Assembly: GCF_013364215.1 (NCBI RefSeq)
Contig: NZ_CP054923.1
Span: 5,022,001-5,086,000 of the forward strand
Direction of reading: 5' to 3'
DNA length: 64,000 bases
Origin: Verrucosispora sp. NA02020
GTDB lineage: Bacteria; Actinomycetota; Actinomycetes; Mycobacteriales; Micromonosporaceae
In this document: one piece after another, positions 47,153 through 54,999 of the stretch
Layout of the letters: each line of letters begins with the position of its first letter
Numbering within the stretch: position 1 is the stretch's first letter
Program-made: the position numbers and the translations under genes
Notes under the pieces: generated by a model
The model's database searches: none
Told to the model about the DNA's origin: nothing
What the model saw: only the letters and a program-made list of their open reading frames with translations

Positions 47153-48148
47153 ATGCCGATGTCCGACACCGTCGTGATCGGCCTCGATGTCGGCGGCACA
47201 TCCACCCGGGCGCTCGCCGTGACCCTCGACGGCGGCCGTCTCGGCACCGGCCGAGCCGGCGGCGGCAACCCCACGAGCCACGGCGCCACCCGCGCCGCCG
47301 GGGAGCTCCTGACCGCCCTACGCGCGGCACTCGCCGGCATCGACCCGACCCGGGTACGCGCCGGCGCCATCGGCCTCGCCGGAGCGGGCCGCCTCCAGGC
47401 CGACCCCGCCGGACGCGCCGCCTTCGCCGATGCCTGGCGGACCGCCGGCCTCCGCTGCCCGTACGCGGTACACGGCGACGCCCTCATCGCGTACGCCTCC
47501 GCCACCGCCGCCCCTCGGGGCACCGTCCTCGTGGCCGGCACCGGCGCCATCGCCGCCGAGGTCCGCAACCTACGCCTGGACCGCGTCGCCGACGGACACG
47601 GCTGGCTGCTCGGCGACGCCGGCTCCGGCTTCTGGCTCGGACGACAGGCGGTACGCCGACTGCTCACCGCCCTCGACAGCGGCACCGACCCGGGCGACCT
47701 CGGCCGACGGGTGCTCACCGAACTGACCGGCTCTGCCGAGATCGCGGCCCGCCCCCGCGACACCGTCGACGCGGTCGTGCAGGCCGCCACCCGTCGCCCA
47801 CCGGTGGAACTCTCCCGCCTCGCCCCGCTGGTGCTCGACGCCGCCGCCGCCGGCGAACCGACCGGGGTCGCGTTGCTCGACACGGCCGGCACCCACCTCG
47901 CCGACACGGTCGGCCGGATCCGAGCGGCCGACGACACCGACGTCCTGGTGCTCGGCGGCGGGCTGCTGACCGGCGACACCCCGCTGGCCGCCGCAGTCCA
48001 CGCCGAGGCCCGACGACGCTGGCCGGACGCCCCGGTCCGACCGGCCGGGGACGGCGCCGCCGCCGCGGCCTGGCTGGCCGCCCGCGAACTGCCCGAGGTG
48101 ACCGACCCGACCGACCTGCACGCCCGCCTGGTCCCGCCACCCACCTGA
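47153..48148 (+). CDS. BadF/BcrA-type ATPase, probable N-acetylhexosamine kinase
   Basis: 331 aa (ATG 47153; ATG 47159 is equally possible, and AAGGAGGT lies just ahead of both). Actin-like ATPase fold: phosphate-1 VIGLDVGGTSTRALAV (8-23), VHGDALIAYASA (catalytic Asp region), VLVAGTGAIA (about 124), LLGDAGSGFWLGRQAV (about 150-165) and adenosine motif DVLVLGGGLL (about 263). Matches the GlcNAc-kinase-like group of the BadF family. Would phosphorylate the amino sugar brought in by the divergently encoded NgcEFG transporter, producing the phosphosugar that RpiR and the SIS protein recognise. Confidence 0.9.
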   Translation: MPMSDTVVIGLDVGGTSTRALAVTLDGGRLGTGRAGGGNPTSHGATRAAGELLTALRAALAGIDPTRVRAGAIGLAGAGRLQADPAGRAAFADAWRTAGLRCPYAVHGDALIAYASATAAPRGTVLVAGTGAIAAEVRNLRLDRVADGHGWLLGDAGSGFWLGRQAVRRLLTALDSGTDPGDLGRRVLTELTGSAEIAARPRDTVDAVVQAATRRPPVELSRLAPLVLDAAAAGEPTGVALLDTAGTHLADTVGRIRAADDTDVLVLGGGLLTGDTPLAAAVHAEARRRWPDAPVRPAGDGAAAAAWLAARELPEVTDPTDLHARLVPPPT

Positions 48149-48304
48149 CCCCCGCGCCACCGTCGGCCTTGGCCATCCCGGCCACCCCGGCCGGCAGCGG
48201 GAGCACGTTGCCCCGCATTCGCGCACATTGGCGACACTCATCGATCTGCGCCATTTGCTATCGGCCATCCGATCACCGCAGGCGCGGCTACCTGACCCTC
48301 CTTC

Positions 48305-48383
48305 GCCGCCTTTGCTCTGCTTCAACCCACGCCACATGATCGGCTCGAATTCGTTGCGCTGGTTGAAGCAGAGCAAAGGCGGC
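48305..48383. repeat. 23-bp perfect inverted repeat with 33-nt loop
   Basis: Arms 48305-48327 (starting GCCGCCTTTGCTCTGC) and 48361-48383 are perfect reverse complements over 23 bp. It sits between the convergent kinase and GrpB genes and could end both transcripts, but the length and perfection exceed an ordinary terminator. The loop carries GATCGGCTCGAATTCG, and the top strand CATGATCGG resembles the arms of the repeats at 19300 and 60515. The whole spacer 48149-48445 has no gene. Confidence 0.75.
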
Positions 48384-48445
48384 CGGGAGGACACTCTGAA
48401 CCGCCGGCAGAGGGCCGATGGCGAGATCCTGCCGGACTCCCCGAG

Positions 48446-49006
48446 TCACCGGTCCGGGTGGTCGACGGCTGGCGCTTGCGTCCTGTCACGGACGCCGAGG
48501 ACCTCGTTGACGAAGTCGTCCTTGTTGCGCGCATAGGCCGCCAGGTCGGCGCCGTGCGCCCGCGCGAGATCGCGCTTGAGCTGCTCGTACCGGGACCGGT
48601 AGTCCACACGCCCCCGCAGCGCGTCGCGGAACGCGATGCGTCGCCGCCAGAGCAGTGAGGTCGGCTCGGTGAGGTGGAGCTGACAGGTGCGCTCCCACCA
48701 GTTGTCGGTCGCCGGCTTGAAGAAATAGTGCGCTTCCTCCGGGCGGTGCACACCGTTGCGGTAGCCGAGAGCGGTCACCACTTCGATCGCCGCAACCGCC
48801 TCCGACAGGCTGCGTACCGGCGCCATCATGTCGATGATCGGTTTTGCTGCCAGGCCGGGAATCGATGTCGAGCCGATGTGCTCGACCGGCCCCACCAGCC
48901 ACCGCCTGAGAACGGTTTCCAGGGCGACCCGTTCCTGCGCGAACAGCACCGCCCAGTGCGGATCGTGCGGGCAGAGAGTGACCGGTGTGCCCTCCATGCG
49001 TCTCAT
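48446..49006 (-). CDS. GrpB-family protein (nucleotidyltransferase-like)
   Basis: 186 aa. Hallmarks: VTLCPHDPHWAVLFAQE (8-24), EHIGSTSIPGLAAKPIIDMM (about 42-61), YRNGVHRPEEAHYFFKP and WERTCQLHL. The GSTSIPGLAAKPIID motif places it in the UPF0157/GrpB group with a polymerase-beta-like nucleotidyltransferase fold; reaction unknown. ATG 49006 (or 48997) is used; extension to 49084 would run into the divergent acyltransferase gene. Convergent with the sugar kinase across the 23-bp inverted repeat. Confidence 0.9.
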   Translation of the reverse strand: MRRMEGTPVTLCPHDPHWAVLFAQERVALETVLRRWLVGPVEHIGSTSIPGLAAKPIIDMMAPVRSLSEAVAAIEVVTALGYRNGVHRPEEAHYFFKPATDNWWERTCQLHLTEPTSLLWRRRIAFRDALRGRVDYRSRYEQLKRDLARAHGADLAAYARNKDDFVNEVLGVRDRTQAPAVDHPDR

Positions 49007-49070
49007 CGTCCCAGTCTCGGCGATGCCCTCCACGACGGCGATCGGCCGCCCGCTCCGCTTCACGGGCGCA

Positions 49071-49076
49071 TACCCT
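49071..49076 (+). promoter_or_regulatory. -10 element TACCCT, leaderless layout
   Basis: TACCCT ends 6 bases before the ATG at 49083; no Shine-Dalgarno. The 76-bp gap to the divergent GrpB gene leaves room for both promoters. Confidence 0.5.
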
Positions 49077-49082
49077 CGGACC

Positions 49083-50534
49083 ATGCGCCGCCTGGCCCGA
49101 CTCGCCGCATGGACGCCGGCCGACCGCGAGCGCTACCTCGATCTGCTGCGGGCCGTGGCGATCATGATGGTCGTCCTCGGGCACTGGGCGGTCGCGACGA
49201 TCGGCTACGACGAGCACGGGCAGCCCGACGGTCACTCCGCCCTGCCCGCGATCCCGTGGGCCTACCCGCTGACCTGGGCGGTCCAGGTGATGCCGGTGTT
49301 CTTCCTGGTCGGCGGCTACGCCAACGCCGCCTCGCTGACCGCGCACCGGGATCGTGGCGGAGACGCCGGTGGGTGGCTGCTCGGGCGCAGCGCCCGGCTG
49401 CTGCGTCCGACCAGCGCGCTGGTGCTGGTGCTGGCCGGGAGCGCGGTGGTGGCCCGGCTGGTCGGGGTCGAGCCGAGCATGGTCCGCACCGTCGTCTGGT
49501 TCGCCACGATCCCGCTGTGGTTCCTCGCCGCCTATCTCGTCGTGGTGCCGCTGACCCCGCTCATGTACGCGTTGCACCGCCGTTTCGGACTGGCCGTGCC
49601 GGTCGTGATGGCGCTGCTCGTGGCCGGAGGAGACCTCGGGCGGGCGATCGGGTACGAGACGGCGGCCCTGCCCAACTACCTGCTCGGCTGGCTGGCCGTA
49701 CACCAGGTCGGTTTCGCCTGGTACGACGCCCGCCGGGGGCACTGCGACCCGGCCGGGTCCGGCGCGGGCAGCCGGTGGACGCGCTGCCTACCGATGTCCC
49801 GCCGTGCCGCCGTGGTGCTGACCGCCGCCGGTCTCGGCGTCGCGGTGCTGCTCACCGCCGTGGGCCCGTACCCGGTCAGCATGATCAACCTGCCCGGACA
49901 GCGACTGGACAACGCGGCTCCGCCGAGCGTCGCGTTGCTGGCCGTGGCCACCGCCCAGCTCGGGCTGATCCTGCTGCTGCGCGAGCGGGCCGAGCGCTGG
50001 CTGCACCGCAGCCGCCCCTGGCAGGCCGTGATCGCCGTCAACTCGGTCGTACTCACCGTCTTCCTGTGGCACCTGAGCGCGGTGATCCTGCTGGTCGGCG
50101 CGCTGGACCGGCTCGGTGTCCTGCCCACCCCACCAGCCGGGTCGGCCGCCTGGCTGGCCTGGCGTCTGCCCTGGGTACTGCTGCTCACCGTGGTCCTCGC
50201 CGCACTGGTCGCGGTCTTCGGCCCGATCGAGGCCCGCACCGGCCGCTCCACCGCGAGTCGCCGGTACGGGTCCGCCACCCCGGCACCGGGCCGACCCGAC
50301 GCCGATGCGGACCGCCCGCCGGAAGACGGACGGCCGCACCCACGACGGGTCGCCGTGCGGGGCGTCCTGACCGTCGCCGGTTTCGCCGCCGTCGGGTACG
50401 CCCTGGTGGCCAACAGCGCCACCGCCAAGACCGCACCCGAGCCGCTCGGCCTGCCGGTCGCCGCCCTGGTGGCCTACCTGGCCGGGGCGGGCGTCCTGCG
50501 CCTGCTCAGGTCTGGGTGGGGAAGCCGAGGTTGA
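49083..50534 (+). CDS. Membrane acyltransferase (acyltransferase-3/OafA type)
   Basis: 483 aa, ten or more transmembrane segments. N-terminal ERYLDLLRAVAIMMVVLGHWA with the conserved Arg/His of acyltransferase-3 proteins (His of VLGHW is catalytic), followed by MPVFFLVGGYANAAS (the F-x-x-G-x-Y signature) and LRPTSALVLVL. A disordered cytoplasmic loop (about 400-425, RPDADADRPPEDGRPH) precedes the last helices. Transfers acyl groups to sugars or lipids at the membrane; acceptor unknown. The last 29 bp overlap the 3' end of the convergent mmsA gene. Confidence 0.9.
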   Translation: MRRLARLAAWTPADRERYLDLLRAVAIMMVVLGHWAVATIGYDEHGQPDGHSALPAIPWAYPLTWAVQVMPVFFLVGGYANAASLTAHRDRGGDAGGWLLGRSARLLRPTSALVLVLAGSAVVARLVGVEPSMVRTVVWFATIPLWFLAAYLVVVPLTPLMYALHRRFGLAVPVVMALLVAGGDLGRAIGYETAALPNYLLGWLAVHQVGFAWYDARRGHCDPAGSGAGSRWTRCLPMSRRAAVVLTAAGLGVAVLLTAVGPYPVSMINLPGQRLDNAAPPSVALLAVATAQLGLILLLRERAERWLHRSRPWQAVIAVNSVVLTVFLWHLSAVILLVGALDRLGVLPTPPAGSAAWLAWRLPWVLLLTVVLAALVAVFGPIEARTGRSTASRRYGSATPAPGRPDADADRPPEDGRPHPRRVAVRGVLTVAGFAAVGYALVANSATAKTAPEPLGLPVAALVAYLAGAGVLRLLRSGWGSRG

Positions 50535-52056
50535 CCCCACCGTGGCGGGGGTCCAACCACCTGCTGGTGACCACCTTGCCCCGGGTGAAGAACGCCACCC
50601 CGTCGGCGCCGTGCGCGTGCAGGTCACCGAAGAGGGACGCCTTCCAGCCGCCGAAGGAGTAGTACGCCATCGGCACCGGGATCGGCACGTTGACACCGAC
50701 CATGCCCGCCTCCACCTCGTGCTGGTAGCGGCGGGCCGCACCGCCGTCGTTGGTGAAGATCGCCGTGCCGTTGCCGTACGGGCTGGCGTTGACCAGCTCG
50801 ACCGCCTCGTCGTACGAGCCGACCCGCAGCACCGAGAGCACCGGACCGAAGATCTCGTCGGTGTAGATCGACATGTCCGGGGTGACCCGGTCGAACAGCG
50901 TCGGGCCCAGCCAGAAGCCGTCCGGGTCGCCGTCGGGCGTCACCTCCCGGCCGTCGACCACCGCCACCGCACCGGCCGCCACGCCCGCCTCCACGTAGGA
51001 CCGGACCCGGTCCGCGTGCGCGGCGGTGACCAACGGACCCATGTCGCACCCGCGCCGCCCGTCACCGGTACGCAACCCGGCCATCCGCTGCGCGATCCGG
51101 GCCACCAGGTCGTCGGCGACCGGCTCCACCGCGACCAGCGCCGAGATCGCCATGCACCGCTCCCCCGCCGACCCGAACCCGGCGTTGACCGCCGCGTCGG
51201 CGGCCAGGTCCAGATCCGCGTCGGGCAGCACCACCATGTGGTTCTTCGCACCGCCGAGCGCCTGCACCCGCTTACCGGCGCTGGTGCCGCGCTGGTAGAC
51301 GTGCCGCGCCACCGGCGTGGAACCGACGAAGGACACCGCCTTGACCGTCGGGTGGTCCAGCAACGCGTCCACGGCCTCGGCGTCACCGTTGACCACGTTC
51401 AGCACCCCGTCGGGCAGGCCCGCCTCGGCGAACCACTCCGCCAGCAGCAGCGCCGCGCTCGGGTCCTTCTCGCTCGGCTTGAGCACCACCGCGTTGCCGG
51501 CGGCGACCGCCACCGGCACGAACCACAGCGGCACCATCACCGGGAAGTTGAACGGGCTGATCACCGCGACCACCCCGAGCGGCTGCCGCAGGCTGTACGA
51601 GTCGACCTCGGTGGAGACGTTCTCGCTGAAACCGCCGCGCAGCGCCGACGGGATGCCGCACGCGTACTCGATGACCTCCAGGCCGCGCTGCACCTCCCCG
51701 GCGGCGTCGGCGAGCACCTTGCCGTGCTCGGCGGTGATCACCTCGGCGAGCCGGCCCCGGCGGGCGTTGACCAGCTCCCGGAAGGCGAACAGCACCGCCG
51801 TCCGCTTCGCCAGCGACGCGTCCCGCCAGGTCCGCGCGGCGCGCGCGGCCGCCTCGACGGCCACCGCCACGTCCGCGGCGGAGGCCAGCTCCACCTCTGC
51901 GGTACGCCGACCGGTGGCCGGGTCGAACACGTCCCCGCGCCGCGTGGAGGTGCCGCTGACCCGCCTGCCGTCCACGAAGTGCCCGATCAGCTTCAGGGCA
52001 CCGCCCTCCGTTCGCGACTGCGCGGCTCGCAGAACCGGCTCACTCCTCGCGCTCAC
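50506..52056 (-). CDS. mmsA: CoA-acylating methylmalonate-semialdehyde dehydrogenase
   Basis: 516 aa from GTG 52056, of which the first 20 (SARSEPVLRAAQSRTEGG) are encoded by a DNA repeat and are probably not ancestral; CTG 51996, with GGAGGG seven bases upstream, would start at the usual KLIGHFVDG. Aldehyde-dehydrogenase fold: NAD domain with FNFPVMVPLWF, SFVGSTPVARHVY, Asn in GGAKNHMVV and nucleophile Cys in GSAGERCMA; the CoA-acylating family lacks the usual general-base Glu. Turns methylmalonate semialdehyde or malonate semialdehyde into propionyl- or acetyl-CoA. Coupled with the aminotransferase upstream, this suggests beta-alanine or beta-aminoisobutyrate catabolism (end of reductive pyrimidine breakdown) or valine/myo-inositol use. 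Confidence 0.92.
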   Translation of the reverse strand: MSARSEPVLRAAQSRTEGGALKLIGHFVDGRRVSGTSTRRGDVFDPATGRRTAEVELASAADVAVAVEAAARAARTWRDASLAKRTAVLFAFRELVNARRGRLAEVITAEHGKVLADAAGEVQRGLEVIEYACGIPSALRGGFSENVSTEVDSYSLRQPLGVVAVISPFNFPVMVPLWFVPVAVAAGNAVVLKPSEKDPSAALLLAEWFAEAGLPDGVLNVVNGDAEAVDALLDHPTVKAVSFVGSTPVARHVYQRGTSAGKRVQALGGAKNHMVVLPDADLDLAADAAVNAGFGSAGERCMAISALVAVEPVADDLVARIAQRMAGLRTGDGRRGCDMGPLVTAAHADRVRSYVEAGVAAGAVAVVDGREVTPDGDPDGFWLGPTLFDRVTPDMSIYTDEIFGPVLSVLRVGSYDEAVELVNASPYGNGTAIFTNDGGAARRYQHEVEAGMVGVNVPIPVPMAYYSFGGWKASLFGDLHAHGADGVAFFTRGKVVTSRWLDPRHGGVNLGFPTQT

Positions 52057-52120
52057 TGCACCACCCTCCGTTCGCGACTGCGGGGCTCGCAGAACCGGCT
52101 CACTCCTCGCGCTCGCGCTC
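52001..52120. repeat. 60-bp tandem repeat at the mmsA start
   Basis: Two 60-bp units (52001-52060, 52061-52120). Positions 52004-52054 and 52064-52114 differ at a single base or two. On the minus strand each unit runs from GAGCGCGAGGAGTGAGCC to ACGGAGGG, so each brings its own purine-rich ribosome-site-like block. It fills the space between the aminotransferase stop (52119) and mmsA and is open in the mmsA frame, adding two copies of SARSEPVLR to the N-terminus. Probably a dispersed intergenic repeat of this genus. Confidence 0.75.
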
Positions 52121-53423
52121 ACTGGTCAACCTCCCCGCTGCTGGCGGACCGGATCGCCTCGACCAGGACGGCCAGCCCCTCGCGGGCCTCCTCCTCGGTG
52201 AGCGTCAACGGCGGCCCCATCCGCAGCACGTTGCCGTACAACCCGCCCTTGCCGACGAGCAGCCCACCCTGCCGGCACGCCTCGAACACCCGCCCGGTCA
52301 GCGCCGGGTCCGGCTCGTCGGTGCCCGGCCGGACGAACTCCACGGCGAGCATCAGGCCCTTGCCGCGTACCTCGGCGACCTGGTCGAGACCGGCCACCGC
52401 GGCGCGCAGGCCGTCGCCGAGGATCGTGCCGACCCGGGCGGCGTTGGCCTGGAGGTCGTGGTCGAGCAGGTAGTCCAGGACGGCGTTGCCGGCGGCGGTG
52501 CTGAGCGGGTTGCCGCCGTAGGTGGAGAAGCTGATCGCGGGCACCGACTCCAGCACCTCCGCCCGGCCGACCACCCCGGCCAGTGCGAACCCGTTGCCGA
52601 CGCCCTTGGCGAAGGTGAGCAGGTCGGGAGTGACACCGTGGGCCTGGTAGCCCCAGAAGTGCTCCCCGGTGCGCCCCCAACCGGTCTGCACCTCGTCGGA
52701 GATCAGCAGGATGCCGTGCTCGTCGAGGACCTTCTTCCATCCGGCGAACAGGCCGTCCGGCCCGTGCACGAACCCGCCGACGCCCTGGATCGGCTCGGCG
52801 ATCAGGCAGGCCACGTCGCCGGAGGTCTGGGTGGCGAGCACCTCGCGCAGGTCCTCCACCGCCGCGTCGACCCGGTCGCCCTCGGGCAGTCGGGCGAGCA
52901 GGCCACGCAGCCGCTCACCGGAGTGCAGCCAGGCCACCTGGAGCGGGTTGAGCGCGCTGGCCGACCAGCCCCGGTTGCCGGTGGCGCCCATCGTCGCGTA
53001 CGTGCGGCCGTGGTAGCTGTTGCGGACCGCGAGGATCTGGTGCGAGCGGCGGTAGTTGGTGGCCATCAGCAGCGCGGCCTCGTTGGCCTCGCTGCCGGAG
53101 TTGGTGAAGAAGACCCGGGCGTCCGGTATCCCGGAGAGCCGGGCGATCTTCTCGGCCAACTCGACCTGCTGTCGGATCAGATAGAGCGTCGAGGTGTGCA
53201 CGATCCCGGTGGAAAGTTGCCGCTGCACCGCCTCGCGGATCTCGGCGATGTCGTAGCCGATCATGTTCGTCAGCACCCCGCCGAAGAAGTCCAGGTAGGT
53301 GCGCCCCTGCGCGTCGGTGACCCGGCGGCCCTCGCCGGAGACGATTTCGATCGGCTCGGCGTAGTAGAGGGGCATCCAGGACGGGAGCACGGCCCGGTGC
53401 CGGGCCAGCAGGTCGTCGGTCAT
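52119..53423 (-). CDS. Class III PLP-dependent aminotransferase
   Basis: 434 aa. Fold-type I, class III: RTYLDFFGGVLTNMIGY (39-55), FFTNSGSEANEAALLMAT (105-122; PLP phosphate contact), SYHGRTYATMGATGN, LISDEVQTGWGRTGEHFW (Asp contacts pyridine N) and Schiff-base Lys in LLTFAKGVGNGFALAG (about 268). Resembles AGXT2/beta-alanine-pyruvate-type enzymes. It would convert beta-alanine or beta-aminoisobutyrate to the semialdehyde, which the downstream MmsA oxidises. First gene of the pair; an inverted repeat lies 28 bp upstream of its start. Confidence 0.92.
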   Translation of the reverse strand: MTDDLLARHRAVLPSWMPLYYAEPIEIVSGEGRRVTDAQGRTYLDFFGGVLTNMIGYDIAEIREAVQRQLSTGIVHTSTLYLIRQQVELAEKIARLSGIPDARVFFTNSGSEANEAALLMATNYRRSHQILAVRNSYHGRTYATMGATGNRGWSASALNPLQVAWLHSGERLRGLLARLPEGDRVDAAVEDLREVLATQTSGDVACLIAEPIQGVGGFVHGPDGLFAGWKKVLDEHGILLISDEVQTGWGRTGEHFWGYQAHGVTPDLLTFAKGVGNGFALAGVVGRAEVLESVPAISFSTYGGNPLSTAAGNAVLDYLLDHDLQANAARVGTILGDGLRAAVAGLDQVAEVRGKGLMLAVEFVRPGTDEPDPALTGRVFEACRQGGLLVGKGGLYGNVLRMGPPLTLTEEEAREGLAVLVEAIRSASSGEVDQ

Positions 53424-53450
53424 CGTCGCACCCTTCGGTTCGCGGTCACC

Positions 53451-53472
53451 GCGACGGTGTCACCACCGTCGC
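53451..53472. promoter_or_regulatory. Inverted repeat before the aminotransferase
   Basis: GCGACGGTG (53451-53459), 4 nt, CACCGTCGC (53464-53472): perfect 9-bp arms starting 28 bp upstream of the ATG. Operator-like. The remainder of the 363-bp divergent spacer 53424-53786 holds no gene, only the promoter at 53774. Confidence 0.5.
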
Positions 53473-53773
53473 TGCCCGGACAAGAGCCAACGTGTCGCCC
53501 GGTGGTCGGCAGCCGCTGACAGAACGTCAACGCTTTCCGTCGTCTACGGCGGTGTCGACCACGTTTCCGGTCGCCGGCTCGGGCACCGGCCCACGTTTCC
53601 GCCAGCACTCCGCCGGTACGCCTGGACGTGCAGGGCCACCGCGGGCAGGAACGACAGGGCAAACGGCCGTACCGCCGCCGCGAGCGACCGTCCAGACCAC
53701 CGCCGTGAACGACCCGGCCCACGTCACACCGCCCCTGCGGGCCGCTCGACCGTCGTGCCGGGCCGCCGGCCGG

Positions 53774-53779
53774 TACGAT
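53774..53779 (+). promoter_or_regulatory. -10 element TACGAT, leaderless layout
   Basis: TACGAT ends 7 bases before the GTG at 53787 with no ribosome site. Same layout as at 17011, 49071, 59058 and 62468. Confidence 0.55.
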
Positions 53780-53786
53780 CCGATCC

Positions 53787-54848
53787 GTGCCCGAGCGTCC
53801 CGTCCCACCGCCCGTGGCCGCGTCACCCCCCGCCGCCGGACCGCCGCCACCCACCGGCACACGCGGTCCCGTCCCGCTGCCGTGCAGCGACCCCGCCGAC
53901 CCGGTCGCCGTGATCACCGACGGCATCAGCCGCTGGGTCGACAGCACGCCGATGCGGGAACTGGTCGCCGACTTCGACGGCCGATGGCCCGCCGGTGACC
54001 TCGGTGCCGTGCTGGCCGCGCTCGACGAGTTCTCCGCCGCACACTGGGACTTCCGCGCGGGTCGGGAGCGGCCCGAGGCCCGCGAACCCGACCTCGACGC
54101 GCAGCGCCGCGCCCGGATCCTGACCGCCGCGGACACGCTCGGTCTGGTCCGTCCCCGCCCACCGGCCCGCACCCGGTACGCGCACCTGGTGGTGTTGGGC
54201 GGCCTGGCCCACGCCTGCCTGCGCCGGGTGACCTACGCCGCCCACCTGCTGCGGGACCGGGTCGACGTCACCGGCGAGGTGGCGGTGCTGGGCAGCTTCC
54301 GGCCACTGTCCGAGACGGAACGCCGGACACTCGCCGACGCCGACGTGGCCGGCGGAGACACCGAGGTCGACGTGCTCGACGCGGCGGTCCGGCGCACCTT
54401 CGGGCTGCGTGGACCGGACGCCACCGACGGGGTCGACGCCGGACATCCGCACCACTCCTGGTCGTCACGGACCTACCGACCGGCCGGGCTACCGCCGGTG
54501 CGGGTGCTGGCCGCCCCGTCGAGCGAGCCGCAACGACGACGCGCCCACACCGCCGACACGCAGCGGTTCTGGGCCGAACACGCCCGGCTCTCCCCCGGCG
54601 AGCCGGTACTGCTGGTCACCGCACCGATCTACGTACCGTTCCAGCACTGCGACGCGCTGCGCACCCTGGCCGTGCCGTACGGCTGCGAGATCGACACCGT
54701 CGGAGTGGACCCCGCCCGGCCCGACCTGACCGGTCTGCCCGAGCCCACCCTCACCCCCGGCCGGTACCTCCAGGAGATCCGCTCGGCCATTCGTTCCATG
54801 CGTACGCTGCACACCACGCTGGTCCAGCGACCGTCCACGAGGTCCTGA
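53787..54848 (+). CDS. DUF218-like soluble protein
   Basis: 353 aa, no signal peptide or membrane segment. Pro-rich first 30 residues. A Rossmann-like core: YAHLVVLGGLAHACLRRVTYAAHLL (about 132-156), VTGEVAVLGSFRPLSETE (about 162-180), EVDVLDAAVRRTFGL, VRVLAAPSSEP then HTADTQRFWAE and PVLLVTAPIYVPFQHCDALRTLAVPYGCEIDTVG. This order (VVLGG, GxxS/E, asp-rich, T-x-D-T, VLLVTxPxYxPxQ) mirrors DUF218/YdcF-ElyC proteins, but the usual signature residues are partly changed. Function not known. Leaderless GTG. The RING/TerD protein gene follows 150 bp downstream on the same strand, so a link is possible. Confidence 0.7.
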   Translation: MPERPVPPPVAASPPAAGPPPPTGTRGPVPLPCSDPADPVAVITDGISRWVDSTPMRELVADFDGRWPAGDLGAVLAALDEFSAAHWDFRAGRERPEAREPDLDAQRRARILTAADTLGLVRPRPPARTRYAHLVVLGGLAHACLRRVTYAAHLLRDRVDVTGEVAVLGSFRPLSETERRTLADADVAGGDTEVDVLDAAVRRTFGLRGPDATDGVDAGHPHHSWSSRTYRPAGLPPVRVLAAPSSEPQRRRAHTADTQRFWAEHARLSPGEPVLLVTAPIYVPFQHCDALRTLAVPYGCEIDTVGVDPARPDLTGLPEPTLTPGRYLQEIRSAIRSMRTLHTTLVQRPSTRS

Positions 54849-54999
54849 CGAATACCGCAGTGCGCCGCCGCAGCGTCGCCCGGTAGCCTTCCGGCGGCGA
54901 GGGCGGCTCCTGGGCGTGCTTCCTTCTGGGCTCTTTTCTGAAGAACTAGCGCGCCCGATCTCCGCCCTCGCTGTCTGTCCAGATACCGGGGGGGTGGCG

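Noticed and set aside
53424..53786. Gene in the aminotransferase / DUF218-like spacer
   Set aside because: Frames here are Arg/Pro/Thr-rich shadows without ribosome sites; the space is better explained by two promoters and an operator.
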